Shown: positions 16,558 through 24,499 of the stretch, in pieces
Layout: each line of letters begins with the position of its first letter
How positions within the stretch are numbered: the first letter of the stretch is position 1
Source of the DNA: Planctomycetota bacterium
GTDB lineage: Bacteria > Planctomycetota > UBA1135
NCBI GenBank assembly: GCA_003696625.1
Contig: RFGR01000082.1
Coordinates: 1-51,237 of the forward strand
Length of the DNA: 51,237 nucleotides
Direction: 5' to 3'
Notes under the pieces: model-generated
Database searches by the model: none
The model's input: the letters and a program-made list of their open reading frames with translations, nothing else
What the model was told of the DNA's origin: nothing
Translations under genes and position numbers: made by a program

Positions 16558-17442
16558 TCAGAAGCCGGCCGCAGCCGGGGTCTCGAGCCGATGGATCCAG
16601 TCCGCTTCCCGCGCCGGCGCGGTCGAGCCGTTCAGTTCGACCTCGATGCGGGCCTGGTCCTCGTAGCTGTGCTCGGACTGGACATCGGCCAGGACCTCGA
16701 GCCGGGCTTCCTGGCGGGACCGGATCTCGGCCAGCCGGCCCTGGAGCTGGTCGAGGCTGCCGACCTCGTAGCGACTCAGTTCGCGGATGGTCTTCTCCCG
16801 CTTTTCCATCAGCCGGATCAGCCGGTCGTTGCGCGCGACGGCGTCCACCTGCCGGTCGAGCTGGAGGAGCTGGGCCCGGAACTGGGCGTGCTCGGCTTCG
16901 AGCTGGGCGAGCAGGTTGCGCAGGCGCTGTTCCTGCTGCTCGAGGTAGCCGAGGTCCCGTTCCGCGTCCTTGGCGCGGTTGGCGTAGGCCAGGATGGTGT
17001 GCTGGATCCGCTCCAGTCGGGCCTGCAGCAGACGGGCGTGGGAATCGGGCAGCCGCGGGTCGGGGCTCCAGGCGGCGGTCTTCGCCAGACCCTCGGCGGC
17101 GCCGACGCCCCGCTCGAGCCGGGCGACGAGGTCGTCCCGGTCGGCCTCGGCCAGAGCCACGACCCGCAGGGCCACCGCCCGTTCCCGCTCGAGCTGGCTC
17201 TTCTGCTCCTCGAGTTCGGCCAGATCGCCGCGGATCGCGGCCAGGCGGTCGGGGTATTCCTTCTCCAGCTTGCGGAGCTGGCTGCGCAGGGCGACCGGGT
17301 CGGAGATGTTCTCGTCGATCACCTGGTTGATCGAGACGTGGGCTTGGTGGACTACGGCGCCGATCCGATCCGGGCCGGCGACGAGGGCGGCGACGCAGCC
17401 GAGGGCGGCGACGAGGACGAGGATCTTGAGCAGGGTCTTCAT
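16558..17442 (-). CDS. Membrane-anchored coiled-coil protein, unknown function
   Basis: A 294-residue protein. Residues 5-25 are one hydrophobic helix that could be an anchor or signal. Residues 45-255 are almost all predicted coiled coil, very rich in Glu, Arg, Leu, Gln and Ala with heptad spacing (for example EEQKSQLERER and YLEQQEQRLRNLLAQLEAEHAQ). The overall plan resembles PspA/IM30-like or septum-associated coiled-coil proteins, but I see no diagnostic motif. It is divergent from the ECF sigma gene, with 178 nt between them, so regulation by that sigma factor is possible but not shown. Confidence 0.7.
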   Translation of the reverse strand: MKTLLKILVLVAALGCVAALVAGPDRIGAVVHQAHVSINQVIDENISDPVALRSQLRKLEKEYPDRLAAIRGDLAELEEQKSQLERERAVALRVVALAEADRDDLVARLERGVGAAEGLAKTAAWSPDPRLPDSHARLLQARLERIQHTILAYANRAKDAERDLGYLEQQEQRLRNLLAQLEAEHAQFRAQLLQLDRQVDAVARNDRLIRLMEKREKTIRELSRYEVGSLDQLQGRLAEIRSRQEARLEVLADVQSEHSYEDQARIEVELNGSTAPAREADWIHRLETPAAAGF

Positions 17443-17620
17443 GGTTCGTGTTCTTGCCTGAGCCTGGGGAACCGGCCGGCGCCTGCCGGCCTCGCTCCCT
17501 TGTTGGGAAGAGCCGGACCGCCCTTTCGCCGGCCCGCGGAATTCCGCCCGGGAAGGGGCGAATCCGCGCCCGGGATCGGCCGTACCCGGAGCCTGGGCGC
17601 CTGCCGCCTAGAATCCGGTC
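17443..17620. other. Divergent intergenic region, no gene seen
   Basis: This stretch separates the coiled-coil gene (minus) and the sigma factor gene (plus). Apart from the TAGAAT element at its right end and short GC-rich inverted repeats I see nothing coding in it. Confidence 0.6.
17609..17614 (+). promoter_or_regulatory. -10-like TAGAAT for leaderless sigma factor mRNA
   Basis: TAGAAT is followed by CCGGTC (6 nt) and the ATG at 17621, again without a Shine-Dalgarno site. Confidence 0.5.
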
Positions 17621-18385
17621 ATGCTCAGCGACCTCACCACCCGCTTCGTCGGCCGCCTCCGCGCTCGCGACCCGGAGGCCTGGTTCGAGCTGTGGGAGAC
17701 CTTCGGGCCGGTGCTGAGGGCGCAGATCCGGCGCTGGGGCCGGGGCTGGGTGGGCCCCGAGACGGTCCAGGACCTATCCCAGGAGACCCTGGCCGCCCTC
17801 TCCAACTGCATCGACCGGCACGACCCGTCCCGCGGCGCCCGCTTCTCGACCTGGGTGCTGGCGATCGCCCGCCACACCCTCGGTGATGAGCTCGACCGAC
17901 GGATGGCGAAGAAGAGGGGGAGCGGGAAGCGGCCCACCTCTCTGGACGAGTCCTGGAGCGGGGAGGCGACGGAGCCCGCCCCCGACGCCGACTACGAGGC
18001 GGCGATGTTCCGGGCCAAGGTCGAGGCGGCGGTCCGCAAGGTCGAACGGGCATCCGATTTCATGGATTTCTCGATCTATCGGATGCGGGTCTTCGACGGC
18101 CGCAGCGGCAAGGAGGTCGCGGCCGCCCTCGGGATCAGCGAACCGACGGTCTCCCGGCGCCTGCAGCGGGTGCGCCAGGCGCTGCGCGAGCAGCTCCGGG
18201 AGGTCCTGACCACCTTCAGCTTCACCGAGGAGGAACTCGAGGAGGCGCGGCGAAACGGGCTCGACCTGAATCCCAACAAGGCCGACGACCCGGCTTTCGA
18301 CGAGGCCCTGGCCGAGATCCTGCACCGGCAGGAGACCTTCCGGCGCCAAGCCCTCGCCGGCGGCCCGGACGATCCGCCCCGATGA
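17621..18385 (+). CDS. ECF-type RNA polymerase sigma factor, kinase-linked
   Basis: A 254-residue sigma-70 family protein. Region 2 spans residues about 15-95 (DLSQETLAALSN..., then RFSTWVLAIARHTLGDELDRR, the -10 recognition helix area). Region 4 at about 145-195 has a helix-turn-helix, KEVAAALGISEPTVSRRLQRVRQ. A C-terminal extension of about 55 residues (SFTEEELEEARRNG onward) is longer than in classical ECFs. The stop overlaps the ATG of the Ser/Thr kinase gene (ATGA at 18382-18385). In Planctomycetota-type ECF groups linked to kinases, phosphorylation replaces a dedicated anti-sigma factor; I infer the same here because no anti-sigma gene is adjacent. Confidence 0.9.
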   Translation: MLSDLTTRFVGRLRARDPEAWFELWETFGPVLRAQIRRWGRGWVGPETVQDLSQETLAALSNCIDRHDPSRGARFSTWVLAIARHTLGDELDRRMAKKRGSGKRPTSLDESWSGEATEPAPDADYEAAMFRAKVEAAVRKVERASDFMDFSIYRMRVFDGRSGKEVAAALGISEPTVSRRLQRVRQALREQLREVLTTFSFTEEELEEARRNGLDLNPNKADDPAFDEALAEILHRQETFRRQALAGGPDDPPR

Positions 18386-20412
18386 ACCTGCCCGGATCCG
18401 CCTTCCCTCTGCTCAGCTTCCTGCTCGCCGCGGGCGCGGCGGTCCTCCTGATCCTGGCCGGGGTCCACCTGATCCGCTTCTTCTTCCTCGTCCTGGGCCG
18501 GATCCTGCGCTTCCTGAAGCGGGAGGTCCGCGATCTCTTCCAGCTGGCCGGCAACCTGGTCTCGGCCGCGATCCTGTTGCCGCTCGTCCTCCTGAATCTC
18601 CTGGCCGACCATCCGTCGCGTCTGGCCCACTATCGGCGGGCGGTCCTGTTCGAGCTGCGCGACGCCGGCCTCTGCGTCTATCGCCTGCTGCTCCGCAATC
18701 CGCTGGCCCTGGTCGGCGGCGAGGGCCTGATCGGCCACTTCGAGCGCCACCTCACGGAGGTGGTGCGCCACGCTCCGGCCGAGGACCTCAAGGGCAAGGA
18801 CCGGGGGATGTTCGCCGGCTATCGGGTGGTCGGCAGCCTGCCGACCGGGGGCTCCGGCGCCCGGCTCTTCATCGCCGAGCCGCGCCCGGACAAAGCGGCG
18901 GCGCTGGCCGCGGCCGGCTTCCCGGCGGTGCGGCGGGTGGTGATCAAGAGCTTCGCCCTCCAGGACGGCCCGAGCCTGCCGCAGATCGTGCGCGAGAGCC
19001 GGGCCCTCGAAGCCGCCCGCCGGCTCGGCCTGGTGCTCGAGCACGGCCTCGACGAGCGCCACTTCTTCTACGTCATGCCCTACGTGCCCGGGGAGAACCT
19101 GAGCACGGTGATCGATCGGTTGCACGCGCAGAGCGGCGGCGAGGGCCTGCCGACGCCGCAGTTGCGCAAGGTGCTGTCCTACGCCTCCGACCTGCTGCTG
19201 ACCCTCGAGCGCTACCACCAGGGCGGCCTTTGGCACAAGGACGTCAAGCCGGACAACCTGGTCGTCTGCGGCGAACGGGCCTACCTGGTCGACCTCGGTC
19301 TGGTCACGCCGCTGGCTTCCGCCATGACCCTGACCACCCACGGCACCGAGTACTTCCGCGACCCGGAACTGGTCCGGATGGCGATGCGCGGCGCCAAGGT
19401 GAACGAGGTCGACGGCGTCCGCTTCGACCTCTACGGAGCCGGCGCCGTGCTCTTCACGATGGTCGAGGGCTCCTTCCCGGCCCACGGCGGCCTCTCGCGG
19501 ATCACCCGGCGCTGCCCCGAGGCCGTGAAGTGGATCGTCCGCCGGGCCATGGCCGAGATCAGCGGTCGCTATTCCAGCGCCCGGGAGATGCTGCTCGACC
19601 TGCACGCGGTGCTGGCAGCGGAGGATCCGTTCGCCCTGAAGCCGGCCGACCTGCCCTCCCTGGGCGGACCGCGGCCGGCCCACCTGCCGGCCGAGCCGCC
19701 GCCGCTGCGCGAGTTCCGGACCGGCCCTTCGGTCGCCGCCTGCGCCTCCGCGGCGGCGCCGCCGCCGCCGCCGGTGCCGGCAACCGCTCCCGGCCGCCGC
19801 CGCCGCCGTCGCCGCCCGCTGGCGGTCGCGGTGGCGGCGGTGGTGGGCGCCGTGGTCGCAGTCGGGATCGTCCGCGACCAGTCCCTGGAGTGGGAGGCCC
19901 GCCGCCACCTCGCCGCCCTGGAGGCGGAGGAAGCGATCGCCCGGGCGACGGCCGAGGCCTCCGTTCCGAGGGGGGGCTCGGAGCCGGGCTTCGCCCTTAC
20001 CGTCACCCACGTCCTGGCCTCTCCGGGCGCCGCCCCGGAGGCCGACGAGAGCCGGATTCTGATCCTGGACGATCTCACCAACGCCGGGCGGTCGGGGTCC
20101 GGCGAGCTGGCGGCGCGGGCGCGAGCGCGGCTGGCCGAGGGCGGCTTCCTGCTCTGTGGCGAGATTCCCGGCGGCAGCGCCGCCGAGGCCGAGATCGACC
20201 TGCTGGCCGGCGCCCGCAACGCCGTGGGCCTGCTCGACCCCGTCGATGCGGTGGCCGAGCTGGGGGCCTTCCTCGCCTCCCGTCCCGGTGCCCCGGCCGC
20301 CGCGGTCTGGCTCCGGCCCGGTCAGAGCGAGGGAAGCGCCGAGTGCCTGCTCGTCTGCACCCGCGGCGAAACCCTCGCCGGCCGAATCGCCGCCGCCCTC
20401 GGCATCGATTGA
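18382..20412 (+). CDS. Membrane Ser/Thr protein kinase (Hanks type) paired with ECF sigma
   Basis: A 676-residue protein. Two N-terminal membrane helices (about 9-37 and 55-74) are followed by a kinase domain at about 146-415: Gly-rich loop around 151-160, Lys189 in VVIKSF, the catalytic loop HKDVKPDN (285-292) and metal-binding DLG at 304-306 in place of DFG. All catalytic residues are present. A Pro-rich linker and an Arg run (471-478) lead to a third helix (480-497), so residues 500-676 should lie outside the cytoplasm; that domain is unrecognised and could be a sensor. The ATGA overlap with the sigma factor gene argues for stoichiometric synthesis and a direct signalling pair. Confidence 0.88.
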   Translation: MNLPGSAFPLLSFLLAAGAAVLLILAGVHLIRFFFLVLGRILRFLKREVRDLFQLAGNLVSAAILLPLVLLNLLADHPSRLAHYRRAVLFELRDAGLCVYRLLLRNPLALVGGEGLIGHFERHLTEVVRHAPAEDLKGKDRGMFAGYRVVGSLPTGGSGARLFIAEPRPDKAAALAAAGFPAVRRVVIKSFALQDGPSLPQIVRESRALEAARRLGLVLEHGLDERHFFYVMPYVPGENLSTVIDRLHAQSGGEGLPTPQLRKVLSYASDLLLTLERYHQGGLWHKDVKPDNLVVCGERAYLVDLGLVTPLASAMTLTTHGTEYFRDPELVRMAMRGAKVNEVDGVRFDLYGAGAVLFTMVEGSFPAHGGLSRITRRCPEAVKWIVRRAMAEISGRYSSAREMLLDLHAVLAAEDPFALKPADLPSLGGPRPAHLPAEPPPLREFRTGPSVAACASAAAPPPPPVPATAPGRRRRRRRPLAVAVAAVVGAVVAVGIVRDQSLEWEARRHLAALEAEEAIARATAEASVPRGGSEPGFALTVTHVLASPGAAPEADESRILILDDLTNAGRSGSGELAARARARLAEGGFLLCGEIPGGSAAEAEIDLLAGARNAVGLLDPVDAVAELGAFLASRPGAPAAAVWLRPGQSEGSAECLLVCTRGETLAGRIAAALGID

Positions 20413-20428
20413 GCGGTCTCGGCCGGGC

Positions 20429-20434
20429 TAGGAT
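20429..20434 (+). promoter_or_regulatory. -10-like TAGGAT for leaderless beta-helix gene
   Basis: TAGGAT is followed by GCGGCC (6 nt) and the ATG at 20441. It lies in the 28-nt gap after the kinase gene, so the next gene probably has its own promoter. Confidence 0.5.
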
Positions 20435-20440
20435 GCGGCC

Positions 20441-22639
20441 ATGCTGATCCTGCCCGGTGTCGTGGCGCTGGCGGCCGCCCTTCCCTGGCCTGCCCAGGAT
20501 CTACCGCGGGTGGTCGTCGATCACGACGACTTCGTGCTCGACCGGTCCTGCGAGGTCGTCATTCCCGCCGGCCTGGTCCTGGCCGACCGCGGCGATCCCG
20601 GCGTGATCCGGATCAAGGCCTCCGGCATCCGGGTGCGGTTCGCCGCCGGCAGCGAGCTGCGCGGCGCCGAGCCCGGCACCCCCTGGGACCGGCTCGAAGG
20701 CGTCGGGATCCGGCTGCAGGGGGCGGACGGCGTGGTTCTCGAGGGACTGCGAGTCCACGGCTATCGGGCCGCCGTCCACGCCACCGCTTGCGACCGCCTG
20801 ACCGTGGCCGGCGCCGACCTCTCCGACAACTTCCGCCAGCGGCTGCGTTCGACTCCGCTGGCCGAGGACGGAGCCGACTGGCTGTGGCCGCATGAGAACG
20901 ACGACAACCAGTGGCTCGAGCGCTACGGCGCCGCGCTCTACCTCGAGGACGGGAGCGGCACCGAGGTGCGCGAGGTCCGGGTCCGGCGCGGCCAGAACGG
21001 CATCGTCCTCGACCGCATGGACGGCTGCCGGATCTACGACAACGACTGCTCCTTTCTTTCCGGCTGGGGCCTGGCGCTGTGGCGCTCCTCGGACAACCTG
21101 ATCTGCCGCAACGCTTTCGACTTCTGTGTCCGCGGCTACAGCCACGGGGTCTACAACCGCGGCCAGGACTCGGCCGGGATCCTGATGTTCGAGCAGTGTT
21201 GCCGCAACCGGATCGTCCTCAACAGCGCCACCCACGGCGGCGACGGCTTCTTCGGCTTCGCCGGTCGGGAGGCGCTCGGCGAAAGCGGCCGGCATCCATC
21301 GGAGTGGTACCGCCGGCGCGGCAACAATGACAATCTGCTGCTCGCCAACGACTTCTCTTGGGCGGCCGCGCACGGGATCGAGATGACCTTCTCGTTCGGC
21401 AACCATTTCCTCGGCAATCGGCTCGAGGGGAACGCGATCTGCGGCATCTGGGGCGGGTATTCCCAGGACTGTCTGATTCAGGACAACGACATCGCCGGCA
21501 ACGGGGAGATGGGTTACGGTCTCGAACGCGGCGGGGTGAACATCGACCACAGTCGGGGAAACCGGATCCTCGGCAACCGCTTCCACGCCAACCGCTGCGG
21601 CGTCCACCTCTGGGCGCTGCCGACCGACTTCGCCGAACGCCCCTGGGGGCGGGCCAACGACCTCGCGGCGACCGGCAACCTCGTCGCCGGCAACCGATTC
21701 GAGGGCGACGCCCTGGCCCTCCACCTGCGCGGGACGGCGGCGGTCTCCTGGGGCGGCAACGAACTCGTCGGCGTCGAGCGCGGAGTCGACGCCGGCGCCG
21801 AGGCACGGTTGGAGACCGTTCCGGCGCCGGAGCTTCCGGCGGTGCCGGAGCCGGGGGACCTGCCGGGGCGGAGTCGTCCGGTCGGCGCGCGCCCGGAGCT
21901 GGCCGGCCGGCGGAGCATCGTCGTCGGCCCTTGGGGGCCGTGGGACCACGAGGAACCGCTTCTTCTCCTGCGGGCGGCCGGCCCCGGCCGACGCGAGTAC
22001 GAGATCCACCCGTCCGGGCTGGCGCCGGTCTGGGAGGCGGCGCCCGACCACGATCCGGCGGTGACGGTGGCGCGCCAGGACCTGCCCGCCGGCGGGGCCG
22101 CGCTCCGATTCACCGCCGGTCGACCGGGTTTGCACCGGCTGCACGGCTCCGTCCGAGCCGGGGATTCGCTCTGGCCGATCGACGCCTGGCTGGTGCGGGC
22201 CGATTGGCAGGTCCGTTTCTTCCCTTGGAGCGTGGATCCGCGCGAGGACGAGGAGGCCTGGCGTCGGCAGGCGGAGGGGGTCGAGCCCTTCCCGGCCGAG
22301 GGAATCGACTTCTCCTTCGGCGGTGGCGGGCCGGCCGGGTTCCTGCCGCCGGGGCATCCGGCTCCGGCCGGGCTCGGGTCCGACCACTTCGGGACCCTGG
22401 CCGAGACCCGGCTGCGGCTGCCGGCCGGCCGCTATCGGCTGCGGACGATCAGCGACGACGGCATCCGGGTTCGGGTGGACGGCCGGGCCGTGGTCGAGGA
22501 CTGGACCTGGCATCCGCCCAAGGAGGTGGTCGGCGTGTTCGAACTCGACCGCGAGCGAGAGGTCCGGATCGAGGTCGAGCACTTCGAGCTGGACGGCTTC
22601 GCCCGCCTGACCGTCGGCCTCGAGCCGGAGGACGGTTGA
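20441..22639 (+). CDS. Secreted right-handed beta-helix protein with PA14-like C-terminus
   Basis: A 732-residue protein with signal peptide (about 1-19). Residues 60-450 are a run of NosD/CASH-type parallel beta-helix coils, seen as repeated (I/L)xxNxxxxNxxxGI(x)L patterns such as GCRIYDNDCSFLSGWGLALW, NRILGNRFHANRCGVHLW and GNLVAGNRFEGDALALHL. Residues about 600-725 resemble a PA14 lever domain (GTLAETRLRLPAGRYRLRTI.DDGIRV..DGRAVVEDWTWHP). Such proteins bind or cleave polysaccharides at the cell surface. I cannot place catalytic residues, so enzymatic activity is open. It ends 7 nt from a convergent gene. Confidence 0.82.
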   Translation: MLILPGVVALAAALPWPAQDLPRVVVDHDDFVLDRSCEVVIPAGLVLADRGDPGVIRIKASGIRVRFAAGSELRGAEPGTPWDRLEGVGIRLQGADGVVLEGLRVHGYRAAVHATACDRLTVAGADLSDNFRQRLRSTPLAEDGADWLWPHENDDNQWLERYGAALYLEDGSGTEVREVRVRRGQNGIVLDRMDGCRIYDNDCSFLSGWGLALWRSSDNLICRNAFDFCVRGYSHGVYNRGQDSAGILMFEQCCRNRIVLNSATHGGDGFFGFAGREALGESGRHPSEWYRRRGNNDNLLLANDFSWAAAHGIEMTFSFGNHFLGNRLEGNAICGIWGGYSQDCLIQDNDIAGNGEMGYGLERGGVNIDHSRGNRILGNRFHANRCGVHLWALPTDFAERPWGRANDLAATGNLVAGNRFEGDALALHLRGTAAVSWGGNELVGVERGVDAGAEARLETVPAPELPAVPEPGDLPGRSRPVGARPELAGRRSIVVGPWGPWDHEEPLLLLRAAGPGRREYEIHPSGLAPVWEAAPDHDPAVTVARQDLPAGGAALRFTAGRPGLHRLHGSVRAGDSLWPIDAWLVRADWQVRFFPWSVDPREDEEAWRRQAEGVEPFPAEGIDFSFGGGGPAGFLPPGHPAPAGLGSDHFGTLAETRLRLPAGRYRLRTISDDGIRVRVDGRAVVEDWTWHPPKEVVGVFELDREREVRIEVEHFELDGFARLTVGLEPEDG

Positions 22640-22646
22640 GGCCGGC

Positions 22647-23474
22647 TCAGGTCGCGGCGAGCTGTTCCTCGAACCAGTCGGCGATCGCCGCCAGGACCTC
22701 GCCGCCCTGAGGCTCGTTCAGGGTCTCGTGGCGCAGGCCCGGCCAGCGGCGCCGGCGCACCGGACCGCCCCAGGCCTCGGCGAAGGCCTCGGCGGCCTCG
22801 TTGTCGACCAGGCGTTCGTCGCCGGCCAGGTTGAGGTAGAGCGGCTGCCGGCCGGCCGGCGCCGCCGCCCGCACCCGGGCCAGCGCCCGCTCCATCTCGG
22901 TGAACCAGCGGGGGGTGATCGAACGGAAGACCAGGGGATCCTCCAGGTAGCGTCGGACCACCTCAGGATCGGAGCAGATTCCCTCCGGCGGCAGCTCGTT
23001 CGGCAGGTGGACGCCGGGCGCGATCCGGGACAGCGCCCGGCCCAGAACCACTTTCCAACCCGGCGCCCGCACCCCGACCCCGAGCAGGGGCGAGGAGAGG
23101 GCGAGCGCCCGCACCCGGGGCCGGCGCCCCCGCAGCCAGTCGAGGGCCACCAAGCCGCCCATGGAATGGGCCAGGAGCAGGAACGGTTCGGGGAGTCCGG
23201 CGGCGGCGGCGTCGAGATCGGCGGCGTAGTCCGCCCAGCGGCGGACGTGACCGCGCCGCCCGCCGGAACGGCCGTGGCCGCGCAGGTCAACTCCTCGGAC
23301 CCGGAGACCGCGGTCGGCCAGGGCGCGGGCGTGGCGGTCGTAGCGGCCGAGGTGTTCGCCGACTCCGTGGACGAGCAGGACCGCGGCCCGCTCGCACCCG
23401 TCCGGGCGCCACTCCCGCCGCCACAGCGGGGTGCCGTCGCCGGCGGCGACCCGGTCCTCGCTCAGCTCCACCAT
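22647..23474 (-). CDS. Alpha/beta hydrolase, monoacylglycerol lipase/lysophospholipase type
   Basis: A 275-residue protein with the oxyanion-hole motif LLVHGVGEH (residues 33-41), the nucleophile Ser104 in LAHSMGG, a late Asp in NLAGDERLVDN and the catalytic His in GLRHETLNEP near residue 248. Length and order match the Hydrolase_4/PldB group, which cleaves monoacylglycerols or lysophospholipids. There is no signal peptide, so it is cytoplasmic. It overlaps the upstream MauE/DoxX gene by 13 nt and is last in a five-gene operon. Confidence 0.88.
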   Translation of the reverse strand: MVELSEDRVAAGDGTPLWRREWRPDGCERAAVLLVHGVGEHLGRYDRHARALADRGLRVRGVDLRGHGRSGGRRGHVRRWADYAADLDAAAAGLPEPFLLLAHSMGGLVALDWLRGRRPRVRALALSSPLLGVGVRAPGWKVVLGRALSRIAPGVHLPNELPPEGICSDPEVVRRYLEDPLVFRSITPRWFTEMERALARVRAAAPAGRQPLYLNLAGDERLVDNEAAEAFAEAWGGPVRRRRWPGLRHETLNEPQGGEVLAAIADWFEEQLAAT

Positions 23475-23944
23475 CCGCGGCCGAGAGCGAACGGGCGGTC
23501 CCGCCGGTCCAGGGCGGCCCAGGCGCAGCAGAGGATCAGGAAGCCGTTTTCGAGCAGCTTGGCGCAGATCCGGACCACGCCGGTGCCGCAGCCGCAGTCG
23601 AAGGCGACGGCGCAGAAGGGACCGCCGGCCTCGGCGTGGAGGCCGAGCGCGCGCTGGAGGACCGCGGCGGTGAAGAGGAGCAGCATCAAGGCCAGGGTGC
23701 CGGCCACCGCCCGGCGCCAGATTCCGAGGACGAGCAGCAGGCCGCCGAGGATCTCTACCGCCGGCAGGGCCACCGCCACCAGGTTGAGCAGCCGCGGGGC
23801 CGACTCGGGCAGGATGCCGTATTCGTGCACGGCCTTGAGGAAAGCCACCGGGTCGACGGCCTTCTTGAGACCGAAGAAGATCATCGCCCCGCCGCCGGCC
23901 AGACAGGCCAGCAGGAGCAGCCAGGAACCGGAGCCGCGCTTCAT
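23462..23944 (-). CDS. MauE/DoxX-family redox-associated membrane protein
   Basis: A 160-residue protein with four membrane helices (about 8-28, 52-75, 77-98, 125-145). A Cys-rich turn FDCGCGTGVVRIC near residue 115 is typical of MauE/DoxX membrane proteins that work with periplasmic thiol chemistry. I took the ATG at 23944, which overlaps the stop of the rhodanese gene (ATGA), rather than an upstream in-frame ATG inside that gene. The pairing with a membrane-anchored rhodanese points to periplasmic sulfur or disulfide handling. Confidence 0.8.
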   Translation of the reverse strand: MKRGSGSWLLLLACLAGGGAMIFFGLKKAVDPVAFLKAVHEYGILPESAPRLLNLVAVALPAVEILGGLLLVLGIWRRAVAGTLALMLLLFTAAVLQRALGLHAEAGGPFCAVAFDCGCGTGVVRICAKLLENGFLILCCAWAALDRRDRPFALGRGWWS

Positions 23945-24495
23945 TCCGTGGTCACCGGCAGGCCGGCCCCCTTCCACTCACCGATGCCGCCTTCGTAGAC
24001 CGAGATCAGCTCGACCGGGATCTGCCAGGTCAACCAGAGCTTCATCGCCACGTTGAGGCTGTCCTCGCACTCGCCGCCGTTGCAGTAGACGACGATCAGG
24101 AAGGCCTGTTCGCGCAGGCGCCGGGCGAAATCCTCGTCGATCACGTCCTCGTTGTCCTTGTTCCAGGGGTCGGCCAGGAAGGCCCCCGGGATGTGGCCGG
24201 CGGCGTAGCTTTCGGCCCGGCGGGCGTCGAGGAAGTAGATCCCGATCTCCTCCCGCCAGCGGTTCTGGTCGGCGTCCCAACTCTCCTGCCAGAGAGCGCG
24301 GGCCTCCTCGAGGCCGATCCGCGGGATCCGGGCCAGGAGGTCGTCGCCTTCCTCCGCGTCGCCGCCGCCGGCGGCGGGCAGGAAGTAATCGGTGCGGCCG
24401 AGCTGGATGCCGCCGGGATGGAGAGCGTTGCCGGCCACGCCGAGGGCGGCGCCGGCGAGCAGGAACAGGAAGGCTTGGAGGAGGTGGCGGGACAT
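23941..24495 (-). CDS. Membrane-anchored rhodanese-domain protein
   Basis: A 184-residue protein with an N-terminal helix (residues 5-24) that anchors or exports it. A rhodanese domain follows at about 60-180: IYFLDAR..ESYAAGHIPGA, then the active-site loop beginning at Cys138 in YCNGGEC, and a C-terminal VYEGGIGEWKGAGLPV block. Rhodaneses transfer sulfane sulfur through the loop Cys; the second Cys at 143 is less common. The location is presumably periplasmic. The gene starts 4 nt after the amidase stop and overlaps the MauE/DoxX gene. Confidence 0.87.
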   Translation of the reverse strand: MSRHLLQAFLFLLAGAALGVAGNALHPGGIQLGRTDYFLPAAGGGDAEEGDDLLARIPRIGLEEARALWQESWDADQNRWREEIGIYFLDARRAESYAAGHIPGAFLADPWNKDNEDVIDEDFARRLREQAFLIVVYCNGGECEDSLNVAMKLWLTWQIPVELISVYEGGIGEWKGAGLPVTTE

Positions 24496-24499
24496 GGCG

